From contig JAGTWJ010000006.1 in assembly GCA_020064725.1 (NCBI GenBank), forward strand, positions 1,860,001 to 1,924,000: a DNA stretch of 64,000 bases, in the 5' to 3' direction. Position 1 is the stretch's first letter; the number at the start of each line of letters is the position of its first letter. This stretch comes from Drechslerella dactyloides (Eukaryota > Ascomycota > Orbiliomycetes > Orbiliales > Orbiliaceae). A model generated the notes under the pieces. That model had not been told where the DNA came from, ran no database searches, and saw only the letters and a program-made list of their open reading frames with translations. The position numbers and the translations under genes are program-made. Below are positions 12,936-23,970 of the stretch, in pieces.

Positions 12936-15562
12936 ATGGCCCTGTCCAGCCCGCTGCGACGCCTGCGGGTCTCACCAGCCTCACTGCGGCGTCCCGCCAA
13001 CCACAGCTCCACATTCAGAAATCTTGCCAGACGGGCTAGATCCACGGCCGCTATCGCGTCACGTTACACGAGCAGGAAGCACGCCGGCGTCGGTCTAGCA
13101 TCGCTCGCTATCGCCGTGACAGGTGCCTCGCTGCTGCTTTACCACGCCAACCATGCACCGACCCTGCGACTCGACGACGGGACTGACAGGAAGACAATAC
13201 GCGAAAGGGTCGCTGCCGGTGTGAAGAAGCTGAAGCCAAAGACGGCAGAAGAGACCCGCGAGATCGAAGAGCGCGTTAGACAGCGGGAGGAAGAGCTCGA
13301 CCGACATGCGAGGACCTTTCAACGATCTATCGCGGCCGAAGAGGAGCGGCGGCGGGAAAATGCAAAGACAGACGACGAATCTATCTGGGGCCAAGTTTCC
13401 AATTACATCCCAATCTCATCGGACGACGTCAGCTTCGTCGACTTTACTGCCTCTTTAAACTGGCTGCCCGACTGGGCTTCCGACATCCCAGCATGGTGGA
13501 ACAAGATCCAGCGGGAGCTCAACATGGAGCCGGGCACCCTCACTTCGGAGATATGGGAGGAAACCATGGACGCGACCATCAATCCGGAAATCATGTGGGA
13601 CGCCCAAGTACGGATCTCCGACCAGCTCTGTGACGAGGAACTCATGTATCGGCGGAACCGCAAGAAGCACGTCAAGCGGGCGCTGGCAAAGTACCTCGGG
13701 ATATCAGAATGGTCGATACACGATGAGGATATTCCGACTATCGCCATTACCGGATCAGGCGGTGGATTGAGGGCCATGGTGTCAGGCGCTGGGTCCATGG
13801 GCGCATGCAAAGACGCTGGCCTCTTCGACTGTGTCACGTATCTCGTCGGCGTCTCCGGTTCCTGCTGGCTGCTCACCCTGTACTACACTCTTGGGCAACG
13901 GTCGTTTACCAATGTTGTGGAGCACCTGAAGCACCGTATACAAACGCATATCGCATATCCACCTGCAGTCATGGACTTAATCTCCTCAGCTCCGACGAAC
14001 AAGTACCTTCTTCGCGGACTGGTCGAAAAGTTTGGATACGGAAACGCATCCTTCGGGCTCGTTGATGTCTACGGCCTCCTCCTTGCGGCACGGTTGCTGG
14101 TTCCGAAGAACGAAATGATGGTGTACGACGCCGACATGAGACTTTCTTCCCAGCGCCGGTACGTCGATAAAGGAGAGCAGCCGCTATCAATCTACACTGC
14201 CGTTCGCCACGAGATCCCAGGCCTGGGCGGCGAAGGCGAAAAACCAACCGAGCTACCATCCGACGTAGGCCTCTCTGCTGAGCAAGCGAAGGTGCAAGCC
14301 AAGGAGGAAGCTTGGTTCGAATGGGCCGAGATGACGTGCTACGAGTTCTTCATGGAAGAGCTCGGCGGTAAGTAACTTTATCTTATCCTTCCCTGCTCTG
14401 CCACCGCCGTTATAAAATGACGTACTGACCCGTGCAGCCGGTATTCCGATGTACGCGCTGGGCCGCCAGTTCTACAACGGTCACAATACGTCGCGAATCC
14501 CCGAGATGAAGATCCCGACGCTGCTCGGAATGTGGGGTAGCGCCTTCTGCGCCACGCTATCGCATTATTATGCCGAAGTGCGGCCCATGTTTACCAGCTT
14601 CATCCTCTTCAGTGAGCTCGACCAGCTCGTGCAGGACCGGAATCATGACCTCGTCCGCGTGCACCCTATCGAGCCGGCGGCTATCCCCAACTATGTCCTT
14701 GGGCTCAAGGACCGACTGCCACATTCAGCGCCGGCGAGCGTTCACCGCACTGAAGAGCTTCAACGTACGTTATGCGTCATATCTCTCAGCTCCTCCACTC
14801 TCTATCGCAGCGTCGCTAATACTGTGCTTATATTTTCTAGTAATGGATGCGGGGATGTCGAATAACTTGGCAACGTACCCGTTGCTCCGACACGGCCGTG
14901 ACGTCGACATCGTCGTCGCGTTCGACAGCTCCGCGGACATCAAAGTCGCAAACTGGATCTCGCTAACCGAAGGATACGCGAAACAGCGCGGAATCCGCGG
15001 CTGGCCCGTCGGCATCGGCTGGCCGCAGGGCGATCCGGATCCCGAAGCCTCACTCTCATCCGCAATGGACAGCTCCTCCCCGCAGGAATCCGAAGACAAG
15101 CTCCGCGCAGCACAAACCGCCGACCCCGGCCCGCAATCCGAGGCCGAGGAACACCGCATGCGCGCCGAGCACCGCGGCCTCGGCTACCTCACAATCTGGG
15201 TCGGCACAAAGGAGGAACGCGAGTCCGACAGCGAGCCGCCGCCGAGTAAAGCCGTCGAAGAAGACTGGGAGCTCACGAAACCTGACGCGGGGATCACAAT
15301 CGCGTATTTCCCACTGATCCCCAACGACAAGGTGCCCGGTGTCGACCCGGAGACGTCGCCGTGGATGAGTACCTGGAATTTCGAGTATACGCCCGAGGAG
15401 GTCGACAAGACGGTCTCGCTGGCGAGGGAGAACTTTAACGAGGGCGCGGAGAGGATGCGGCGGACGGTGCGGGCGGTGTATGAGAGGAAGAAGCGGCTGC
15501 GGATCGAGAGGGAGAGGGCGCACAGGATGCATTTCAGCTGGGGCGCCGAACATATGTCGTGA
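12936..15562 (+). CDS. cPLA2-type phospholipase / lysophospholipase, likely mitochondrial
   Basis: Three exons: 12936-14367, 14438-14764, 14841-15562; 826 aa. It belongs to the cytosolic phospholipase A2 / fungal lysophospholipase fold, which hydrolyses acyl ester bonds of phospholipids by a Ser-Asp dyad. Seen: an Arg/Ser-rich, acid-poor N-terminus (RRLRVSPASLRR) typical of mitochondrial targeting; one hydrophobic helix at about residues 52-70; a charged coiled-coil (about 85-140); glycine-rich GSGGGLRAMVSGAG near 273-286; nucleophile motif GVSGSCW near 305-311; FGSAFCATLSHYY-like exon-2 segment (WGSAFCATLSHYY); catalytic Asp motif DAGMSNNL near 589. The C-terminal third is charged and lower in complexity. 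Introns have GTAAGT/GTACGT donors and CTGAC/CTAAT branch sites. It converges with the next gene (409 bp between stops). Substrate and compartment are inferred from the motifs. Confidence 0.88.
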
Positions 15563-15970
15563 TCCGACGCTTTAGTTAGACCTTGTGGTCTTGTATATAC
15601 CACTGTTCAACACTCAGTTACTAGACGATAGAGGATAAATGGAAGGTGTGTTGTATTTCTGAATTGGGTTGAAGTAGGGAGCGAGTCTCGACGCTAAGGC
15701 TCTTGTATAAAGACCCGGTGTCGAGGCTGGGTACCGGTACTACACACCGTATCACAGATACTACAAGTTACTTATTTAGCTAGTAACGTATAACACCAAT
15801 ATATCACATTATACTCTCAAAAATGCTAGGCAGATGTCGGCCTATATTCGAAGGCTTTTGACGTCCGTCAACCAGTCCAACCACATCAACTCCATATATC
15901 CAAGCACACGTCCGGACGGGTCACGAAGCTCATAACTCTAGGACATAAACTTGAAACCGTTGCGCCATGA
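15563..15970. other. Convergent 3' intergenic region
   Basis: Holds the 3' ends of two converging genes. An oddly GA-to-TC balanced stretch at 15640-15740 has no recognised structure. Nothing else is seen. Confidence 0.5.
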
Positions 15971-17497
15971 CTACCGCGGCTGCTTCTTCCCAGGGCTCGA
16001 GTTTCCGGATCCCTTCGGTACCCCCGTATTCGAACCGCTATTCCCAGGAATCATGCTGCCACGAATCATGTTGCCAGTCCGCATCCCCATCATCGATATT
16101 GCCATCCGCGCCTTCTCCGCCTTTGTAATCGCGCTATCCCGCCACTCGTTCCTCGCAATCTCCGCTTCGTCATCCCATTTGTCCGCCCACTGTCCGTTCC
16201 CGAAAATCACATAGTTCGTCGCATTCCGCTCTGGCTGATTCACCAGAAACCGGGCGGGCAGGTCGATCGATAGCCCCATCGACGGGCCGCCGGGTACCGC
16301 GAAATCCGGATCACGCAGCGGAATCGAGTCGCCGAGTGTCCATGCTACCCCCGCTATATCCGAGAACAGCTCAAGTATATACGGCAACAAGCCACGGACG
16401 AGTCCTACCCCCGTCGAATGCGTGGCGAACAGCAGTAATTCTCCCATCCCCGGTAATGTCTTGACGGCGTTCGATTCCCACGTCTCCCAATACCCGAAGT
16501 CCGGGGGGATATATTTGTAAATCTTGCCGTACTTCTGCATCCAGTATTGCTGGTAGCCTATCTCCTGGCGCTTCCAGATACCCAACGGCCGCCACCATGT
16601 GTTCGCGAGCAGGTCGCTGTCAGGGTAATACTCGTGGTTCATCTCGTCCATCAGCGGCGTGAACTCCTCGTTGAGCCAGCGGACGAGCCGCCGATGAGTA
16701 TAGTCGGCGATATCCCAAATGTTGAGGAAGCGGTTGTCGCTGAGTATGATTTCGCGGTCCGGGCGGAGTTCCTCGTACCTGAAGAGACCCTTGAGGGCGT
16801 TCTCAGCATACAAGGCGCGGACGAACGGGTCGTGGGCGAGATTCGGCGGTACCGGTTCCAGAAGCCCGTTGGCGTCGAAGAGCGCCTGCTGCGTGAGGAC
16901 GGGGCCCGGGTCGATGCGGTCCTTCGACAGCGGCTTCACACGGTTCGGATGGTAGGCAAAGTAGTTTGTAAGCAGCATCAGATCGCGGATGAGAGACTGG
17001 TAGACGCTTGTGATCTTCTTCGCGAACGGTCCGCTGCTACCGCCTTGGAGTTTGTACACCGCGTGCAGAAGCCGGTCGAGGCTCTCCCGCCATCCGATCA
17101 ACATACCGCCGGCCCACCAGAGCAGGTATATAGGACTGCTGCCGCCAAATCCAATCATCTGGTGGTCCATGAATATCTCCCATGCCTCGGGTCGGATCGT
17201 GATACTATTGACAGGTAGGACGCTATCGTCGTATTGCTCGGCCGTCGGTATCTCTCTCGGTGGGCGGTTGGCATTCAATTTCGCGAGCCGCCCGGTAGCC
17301 CAGGTAGCTATCTTCTCCCTCGCCGGCAACGGGATCACGCCCTGAGAACCTCCGACGGCATTAGGCACGACAGCTTGGCCGCCCGGAAGTACTGGAGACT
17401 GACCAAGGATTGGAGCCTCTCCAGGTTGTGCAATAACGCCTTCGGCGAATAGAAGCCCGAATGCCACAAGTGGCAGCAGTGGCCGTTTTCCAGGCAT
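15971..17497 (-). CDS. Secreted protein, paralogue of the 34-kb secreted protein, about 508 aa
   Basis: A single-exon frame. I start at 17497, where the Met is followed by a clear signal peptide (KRPLLPLVAFGLLFAEGVIA, cleavage before Gln about residue 24); the open frame also runs 52 codons further upstream without a comparable signal. The mature protein is Trp/Tyr-rich and unrecognised: motifs SPIYLLWWAGGMLIGW, NRFLNIWDIADY, DPDFAVPGG. The tail is Gly/Ser/Asn-rich and ends in a basic GKKQPR. The order of motifs matches the gene at 33999-35315: a TITI.PEAW / TIVV.QRDW opening, NPL/SPI-Y-L/V followed by GG, NFL.VWH / RFL.IWD, a YGLL/YRSAL helix with F.DIA, and a P/D-DFA-P motif. The pairing is by eye, at low identity. 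Function unknown; possible secreted effector. Confidence 0.75.
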   Translation of the reverse strand: MPGKRPLLPLVAFGLLFAEGVIAQPGEAPILGQSPVLPGGQAVVPNAVGGSQGVIPLPAREKIATWATGRLAKLNANRPPREIPTAEQYDDSVLPVNSITIRPEAWEIFMDHQMIGFGGSSPIYLLWWAGGMLIGWRESLDRLLHAVYKLQGGSSGPFAKKITSVYQSLIRDLMLLTNYFAYHPNRVKPLSKDRIDPGPVLTQQALFDANGLLEPVPPNLAHDPFVRALYAENALKGLFRYEELRPDREIILSDNRFLNIWDIADYTHRRLVRWLNEEFTPLMDEMNHEYYPDSDLLANTWWRPLGIWKRQEIGYQQYWMQKYGKIYKYIPPDFGYWETWESNAVKTLPGMGELLLFATHSTGVGLVRGLLPYILELFSDIAGVAWTLGDSIPLRDPDFAVPGGPSMGLSIDLPARFLVNQPERNATNYVIFGNGQWADKWDDEAEIARNEWRDSAITKAEKARMAISMMGMRTGNMIRGSMIPGNSGSNTGVPKGSGNSSPGKKQPR

Positions 17498-18118
17498 CTT
17501 TGATATCGCGGTCTGTCCACGTCCAGGGCGCACCACGTATACAAGCAGAGCACGATAGGATATCAAGTAAATACTTTCACTACATGACCGACATTCCAGC
17601 CTACATGATGCAGGGCTATGCCGAAACCATCCAAAGAAGCGCAATATAAGCATTGAGAGCAGGTTTGAGGCGTTCGTCTGGATCTAGAAAATCAATCTGC
17701 GAGCATTTATATGCCATCAATATCAACAGAGGTCAAACCGCCTCGAGCGCCTTGATCTACTGCAAAGCATTCACGTCACCCCGCCGTGCATGCTTAGATA
17801 TATATAATGATAGTGTCCAGCGTAGCTAGTCTCGTAGCGTGACACCGTCAAGGAGCTCCAAACACAAGTATATGCGCTTGTAGCGAAGTGCTATATGGTA
17901 CTAAATGGCAGCTCGAATACTTGTTTGGTATCGATCGATGGTCGATATGCGCGATCAGTCGATTTTGACCTCGTTTAGTTTCATCGTAGATACATAGGCG
18001 GTTCAACGGAGAGAGAAAATGCGAGATTCAATGAAGATGTAGCAGAATAGATTTATAACCATGACCAACCAGCGTTGACATTAAGAATATCTATGCCTGT
18101 CCTTGCGCCCCCGCGCCT
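17498..18118. other. Promoter side of the secreted-protein gene
   Basis: Contains the upstream region of the minus-strand gene ending at 17497 and the 3' flank of the family copy at 18.1 kb. No open frame or repeat of note. Confidence 0.5.
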
Positions 18119-18760
18119 TTAGTCGTTCTTCCTTTGCAACCTGCGCCATGTTAAAGCCGGGCCCGGTGACGGTTGCTCAGTAATGATGCCTAGCTCCAGG
18201 TCTGTCTGCTCGGTCTCTTGCTGGAAGCCGCAAGTTTCACGACACGCTTTGGCACAGTCGACCAAACATCTTGAACAGACTAACATCGGAAGTTATTATT
18301 CAACCCTCGATGATAGGCCCACATCAGGAAAAAGAGACTTACTGTCCACAAAAGGAATCGAGAGCCAGATGGCTATTAAAACCTCGATTATACCCCCTAG
18401 GACCTCGGCCCAGAGCTACTTCTGAGGAAGCGGGTTTCCAGCGGTGTAACAGACGATGTCAAAAGTAAACCCAAAGTAGCGGAAACTTGATCTTTCCGAT
18501 ACAATGGTAGATTGCGCCCATGACAATAGAGACGAAAATTCGATAAAGAGGATGCAGCCAGACGCTGGCGAGGGTTTTGGTGATCGGTGGCGGGAGAAGA
18601 ATGGTGAAGATAGGATGTATCCAGATGATGCAGGTTGGAAAGAGGAGGAGATGAGGAGCCAGGAAAGGAAGGAAAGGAGGACGACAGTTCCGAGAGGGGG
18701 GGTGGGTGGATATTTATACCCATCCCAAAGGACGCCTCCGAGACGTGGATTATTGATGGC
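18119..18760 (-). pseudogene. Diverged copy A of the PPxY two-helix membrane protein family, frame disrupted
   Basis: The C-terminal exon (18279-18119) reads in frame as a Cys-rich segment (CSRCLVDCAKACRE) and ends with a Leu/Glu stretch and a Pro-rich tail. It is joined by a 63-nt intron (18342-18280, GTAAGT donor, phase 1) to a hydrophobic helix (IIEVLIAIWLSIPFVD). This is the same arrangement, phase and intron length as in the copies at 23, 27, 30 and 32 kb. A second helix (IFVSIVMGAIYHCIG) lies upstream, and joining it to the first needs a further 55-nt intron. The N-terminal MPS...PPPLSELS segment (from 18760) is in yet another frame with no plausible intron between. So this is either a broken copy or a gene whose 5' structure I cannot solve. 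It lacks the PPxY tyrosine (PPPL). Confidence 0.55.
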
Positions 18761-19327
18761 ATTGTGGGCGAGACTGATATGCTGTGTGATCTGTCACCTG
18801 GCGTTGTGGAAACGGTGGAAGGAGCTGGTGTTTTTTTTAGCAAAAATGGTTGAAGAGATGGAGACCGTTTGGGAAACCATTGAGGCGCGATGTGTGATGT
18901 GTTTCCGCATAGAAGCTGGAGGACTAAGCCAGTCGGCAGATATTCTGAAAGTAACACCATCATGTACATATACCATGTGCAGATAGACTTCAAAGTCTCT
19001 AGGTAGGTAATCGATAAGCTTCTCCCTTAGGCCATTTTATCTACCTGCCTGGCAACTGTAGTACTAGGAGTTACAATAATATTGTGATAATACGGGTATC
19101 CTACTGTATACTACGGAAAATTAGCCCTTGCGTGTGGTCGTTGTTTCTGAACTTATGAGGATTTCGTAATGATCCTATTGCTCCCACCGGTCATTATATT
19201 TGTTGCAGAATGACCACCCTTGAACCCCGCATAAGACATCTATGGGACACCAAGCTCCTATATATATACAGACGAACAGAAAACTAGCTTTTCAAGGTTT
19301 TCCAGCATTTACATACACAAAAAGCGT
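18761..19327. other. Intergenic, no gene seen
   Basis: Upstream of family copy A and 3' of the toxin-fold gene. Only short, overlapping frames. Nothing else is recognised. Confidence 0.5.
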
Positions 19328-20107
19328 CTAGAACCTGCGGAATCTGCGGGCTCTCGCCCTTCTGAGCTCGTCGTGCTCATGGTGCTTCTTACCGGATCCC
19401 GAGGGGCCCGGCTTCGTTCTGTTGCTGTCCGCATCGTCCACTTCCATGGGCTCGTCAGGATGGGCTCGCTCCTCATCTACCTCCATCTGCTCGATTCCCT
19501 GTCTCTGGTCATTGTTGACACCTCCTGTGGTTCTGTCCGTATCGAGCGCGAAATAAGCGACGATCCGCGAGTTTTGCGCGTCTCTTGTCGCATCCGTGCC
19601 TGCTCGGCTCGCCTGGTAGTCAATGTAGCGTCTGTACGGCGTGCCCGGGTTTCTGCGATATTGCGTTAGTCGACGGTTGATTATACAAATATAAGGAGGA
19701 AAAGGTACTCACCGGCAGACGACAACATGGCCGGTACGATCAGGGCGAAGATAGACGGCGCCTACGACACGCGGCATGCCCACCGCACCGTGTACGGCAG
19801 TCTCCGCTAGACCAAGATTGTTGGCAACAGCTCCACCGCGGATTGGGCCTCCATTCCCGGCGGGATCCTCCTGGTAGTTCCACACGTTGAAAACCATACC
19901 CAGTCTCGTCAGGGCATTGATGATGTCACCGATGTTGACGCCGGTAGAGCCAGGCGCCGGCACCGGGATGTTGATACGGGCGGAGATATCTTCAACGGTC
20001 GTGCGAAGGAGGAAAGCCAACGTAACGAAGAAGCAGTCCATGCGAACCGGCACGCGGACCAGCCGGTTGGCGAGGGAGTTGAGGTCTTTCAATGACATAT
20101 CCGACAT
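19328..20107 (-). CDS. Papain-fold toxin-like (Tox-PL-like) protein, 239 aa
   Basis: Two exons, 20107-19713 and 19652-19328, joined by a 60-nt intron with GTGAGT donor, CTAAC branch and CGCAG acceptor; the join keeps frame. There is no signal peptide. The order of a Cys in an amphipathic helix (RMDCFFVTLAFLL, residues about 22-34), a His in TGHVVVC (about 125-131) and an Asp followed by Gln in YIDYQ (about 141-145) is the Cys-His-Asp pattern of papain-fold toxin domains (Tox-PL), in which the His strand is followed by a D-x-Q turn. The tail is acidic (MEVDEE, MEVDDAD) and then strongly basic (GKKHH, RRARARRFRRF), resembling a nuclear signal. The role is inferred from motif pattern only: it could be an effector or a domesticated peptidase-like protein that modifies protein side chains. 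An unrelated fold with chance spacing cannot be ruled out. It stands alone, between copies A and B of the PPxY family. Confidence 0.68.
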
Positions 20108-23100
20108 GGCTGTGATGAGAGATTGAATGAATTGCTAAGAGCGAAGGATTATGATATTCTGCTGAAGCTAAGGCAAGGTATTCTGCTGGATTGAAGCTGT
20201 GGATACCGTTCTTCCAGCCTCTCCAACCCATCCTTATATATACAAAGGACCATGTACACAAAATGACCCATATCGACGGGTCCAGCTATATTGAACGGAC
20301 TTCGTCGTCGGGCTTTCCATAATTTCCATCACATAGTACTGAGGCCCCGCAAAGCTTACGAAGGTTCAAGTCCGAGATGTTGCCGAATAGTTTGAATAGA
20401 CAAGAGCTCAGTCCGGCTACGTTACATTGTTTCTTGGAAATTAGAGGTCGAAGCCAAGACTGTAAAAGCCACGAAGAGGCGTCTACGCAGGTACGTAGTC
20501 TATGCCACCCTTAAGACATTAGCCAAGCTCACCGACCAGGGACTATCCTACATTCAATTGCAACGCAAGAAATACCCACAAGCAGCCCGTTATTCTGGGC
20601 AACGGAACCTGCAGGTGGAAGCCCAACGGTCGTTTCATACTCGGTCGGTTGCTTCCCTTCCTTCCCAAGCCGGAGAGTACAAACGGGCCGCCAAGGCTTT
20701 GTTCCAGAGCTTAATTTACAATATCCATCTACATCACACAATAAAATACATTATAAAATGAACAACAATGCCCTAAACAGTAAATCTAGCCTATATCTAC
20801 CGAGCTCGTATCCATTGTTAACGATGTTCCCACACCGGGACTTCCAATCTTGTAATGTACCCGCTGCTCCTTCGAGTGAGACACCAAACTGAGCCCAGTC
20901 CTGGATAAGGTGAAACTACATCCAAATTCTAGTGCCAAGATCAAACGGGGTGACATCGAAGTCACTGGAGCGGACATTGGCCAATCAAGATGGGCATCAA
21001 TAGCCTGAGGGGCGCCGCACTCTCTTGTTCTAGAAGTATTGCTCCGAAACATACTCGAGGGAGGAGACGAAACAAACTAGAAGCTGATGGAAGCTCGAAA
21101 GCTTGGTGTGGTATAATAAAATGAAGGATCCCAGTCGTCCACCTAAATATAGCCATGGTAAACTTCTACGATATGTATGTTGCCAAGCTTCCGTAATTAG
21201 TTGCCCAGAGATATAAATATGTAGCTCTCTCATCAAATTTAATCAGGTCACAGAACTATTTACCTGCTAGTCTGCGAACAGGCTTAGCACGACTTTGTCA
21301 GACCACTTGATCTAAAAATTTTCTTCTGGATTACCAAGCTCACCAAAAGTCTGAAACCTTGAAGAAACGAAAATGAAATAGATCGGGAGAAGTCCTAGGA
21401 TGGAAGTTCAGCTTATGAGCTCATGAGATCAACAGAGCTCAGATTAGCTTAGGTATATAAGGAGATTTAATAGTGGAATGTGCGAATCAAGACACGAAAT
21501 AAAGGTATTGAAGTATACACCATAGTATGTCTGTAAATTGAGTGTAACAGGTCGCCCTTGCATACGTGCATCCCCCGGACGACTACCTCTCGTCCTGGTC
21601 CTGTTTCAAACGCGGCTTTCCCTACAGCCAAACAAAATATGGTCGATAATTTTGAACGTAGGGTATATGAAGCGTGGAGTGGAAAGAAGGAGCTCCCACC
21701 GGAAAAAGGAGGAGCACAGAGGATGTGCTCAGAATAAGGAAGTGAGCCATATATAAAGAACCCTTCTTGAAGACTCTGGAATTCCGGAAAACTTTGGTAT
21801 CGTTACTGACATTTATATACGTGCTGCCCTCAATCCGCGAGTGACATGTTGCGATCGGCCGTGATAATATCGACGCAGATGTGAGGTCTCACCAAGAAGC
21901 AGACGTAGTTCGACAACCGTTAAAAGAGGTGTCGCCTTCCGAATAGCTGAAGGAAGGGATCAAGAGACGGAGCAAGTCTATCAAAACTTCGGTCTATGAA
22001 ACAAACCCAATTCCTATCTAAATTGCCTAATTGGTGCGAAAACGAAAATATACTACAACATCCACCTTAAAAAATAGCATACGCATTGATAATCCCAAAA
22101 AATCTCGTAAAACGCCAGGATGTCCAGAAGTCATGGACCATATGAAACTGACTATTGAGAGTGATAACAATCGATAACTAATAGAGGCTGTAGTTAATCA
22201 TTCCTGTTCTCATCCTCGATTAGACTAGCTTATATTACTATAGAGCATTAGATATCCCGCGACTGGCTTTCTATAGTACCAGTATAGCTGGACTCTAAAA
22301 CGCCATTCCGAAGCTTATCTTGGGCGTATGTCCATATTGCGTAGCAATCGTGAGCTCAACTTTGCCTTTTTCTCACTCTACAATTTCCATGCCTGGATAC
22401 TAGCATGTCATCGGCATGGAGCTACACCCCGGCGATAGTGATACGACGGACAAGAAAGCCATGATCCAGATTCTCAACCAGACGAAAGGTTGGAATATCA
22501 GGTAGACAACACCTTATAGACAGCAGTTGACATTCTCAAGGCCAATTAGTTTACGTACCACCGGCAATTCAACCTCAGGTTTGGTCTCGGGGCAGACCTC
22601 AGGTTCAAATAACTTGAATGGAAACGAATTAACTATGGACGACCCGTCCAAGTAGCCCGAAACGAGTCTGCTCACGGGCGGGGCGTAGCCTCGATGCCAG
22701 TTTCAACGCATTTCGCCCCTGCCCGGGCACCCTGCCCTCGCATTAATAGCTCGATGCCTTGCAGGCGGGGTGGGGCGGAAGCTTAGGTATCGAATATCAA
22801 GCATGTCTATAATCAACAAATGATACCCCAACCTTGGGGGCATTACGTGGTGCAAACGTCCAAGTTTATGACTTGAAGATGGGCAATGGGCTTGATGAAT
22901 GATTCTGTCTGTAATAACGAACTATATATATTCCAAAGCTCCCCATGCGTATGTTAGCCGTCACTCAAAGATGATCTTAGGCAGTCGTCCGGTCCGTGAG
23001 AAGGATGATACTTAGATGGTGATACTTAACCGGAAGGTCCTGACGATCGTGCTTCAGAGAGTAGTGAAAGTTGGAAAATATGATAAGATGAGATCAGAAA

Positions 23101-23209
23101 TATAATAAGATTAGGTTGTAACTATAATGATGCTACGATACGACGATATGGTACGATGATGATGGTAAGATGAATGATTGATTGAAAACTCTCTCTCTCA
23201 GATGTTTCT
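20108..23209. other. 3.1-kb gene-poor stretch
   Basis: No open frame here has a recognisable domain, signal peptide or splice partner. A locally GC-rich patch lies at 22670-22790 (CG-rich, with complementary G-run and C-run blocks) in otherwise AT-leaning sequence. The promoter of the toxin-fold gene lies at its left end. A GAT/GATGA-rich stretch occurs around 23080-23180. Confidence 0.55.
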
Positions 23210-23970
23210 CTAGCACCCGCGTTCTTCCTTATGCTCCACACCTTGCTCCAGATTGTTGGCTTCATCGTTCAACTCTTGTCGTTCGCTATGGACAAAGTAG
23301 CCCAGCTGGATTATGACATTACCAGCTGACCTTTGTGCCCTTCCAAGACTTTGTGCTCCATCTATATATCAGTTAGTACTTCTCTGACCCGTAACAAGGC
23401 TCATCGAGATTAAAAGGTCCTTACTTGTGAAGAATGGCCACCTGAGGATAATTAGCAGCAGCAGCATTGCTATCACCACAATTAGATGGTTCCGGATAGC
23501 AGCAGGATCTGAGTGCGTAAAACTCCAAACGGCTTGGAGGGCCGGTATATCGACTGCGGGTTATGCACTGGACATGTATTTTCCAGGCAATGTCGCCAGC
23601 CACACCGGACTGTTGAGGTGCTCCCACGGCGACAAAACTACGACTTGGATTCGATGAATCCCAGGAGTCGCGAAGCATTCTGTCTTGCCTTTGTACGGCC
23701 GGATAATATCCATGCCGTTCGCATCACCCAGTTCCTCCCCAGTTAGCTGAAAGGGGACTCCGAGGAAGTTCTCGGGAACTGTCCCTAGAGAATGGCGGCA
23801 AGGGGAGGCGGGTTGCACCCAAGGGTAACGCAAGTATAAAAGCGTTTGAACTCATTGTGAGAGCGAAAGTGAGATGAATGAGGTAGGGCAATAAGTCCTG
23901 GGAGGAAAGGAGAAAGAGGGTCGGAAAGATGGGGGAGGGGCCTTTTATAAAGGCGGCGATGACTAAGCAT
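23210..23970 (-). pseudogene. Copy B of the PPxY two-helix membrane protein family, broken
   Basis: The 3' exon (23361-23210) reads LGRAQRSAGNV and then NNLEQGVEH before a stop, matching LGRARRSAANV and DDLEQGVVV of the intact copy E. The 63-nt intron 23424-23362 (GTAAGG donor, TACTAAC branch) is nearly identical to that of copy E. Upstream is the second helix with its conserved lead (SDPAAIRNHLIVV, then WPFFTS). Further upstream the frame breaks at least twice: TAA after KYMSSA, and different frames for the AWKIH segment and for the N-terminus (MLSHRRLYKRPLPHLSDPLS, from 23970). No intron set repairs it, so I call it a pseudogene. Confidence 0.65.

Noticed and set aside
12289..13098. Long open frames on both strands upstream of the phospholipase
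   Set aside because: They overlap each other in GC-rich DNA, lack domains, and cross the start of a well-supported gene.
22670..22790. GC-rich patch as a structured RNA gene
   Set aside because: Complementary G- and C-runs exist, but no known RNA, promoter or conserved copy could be recognised.
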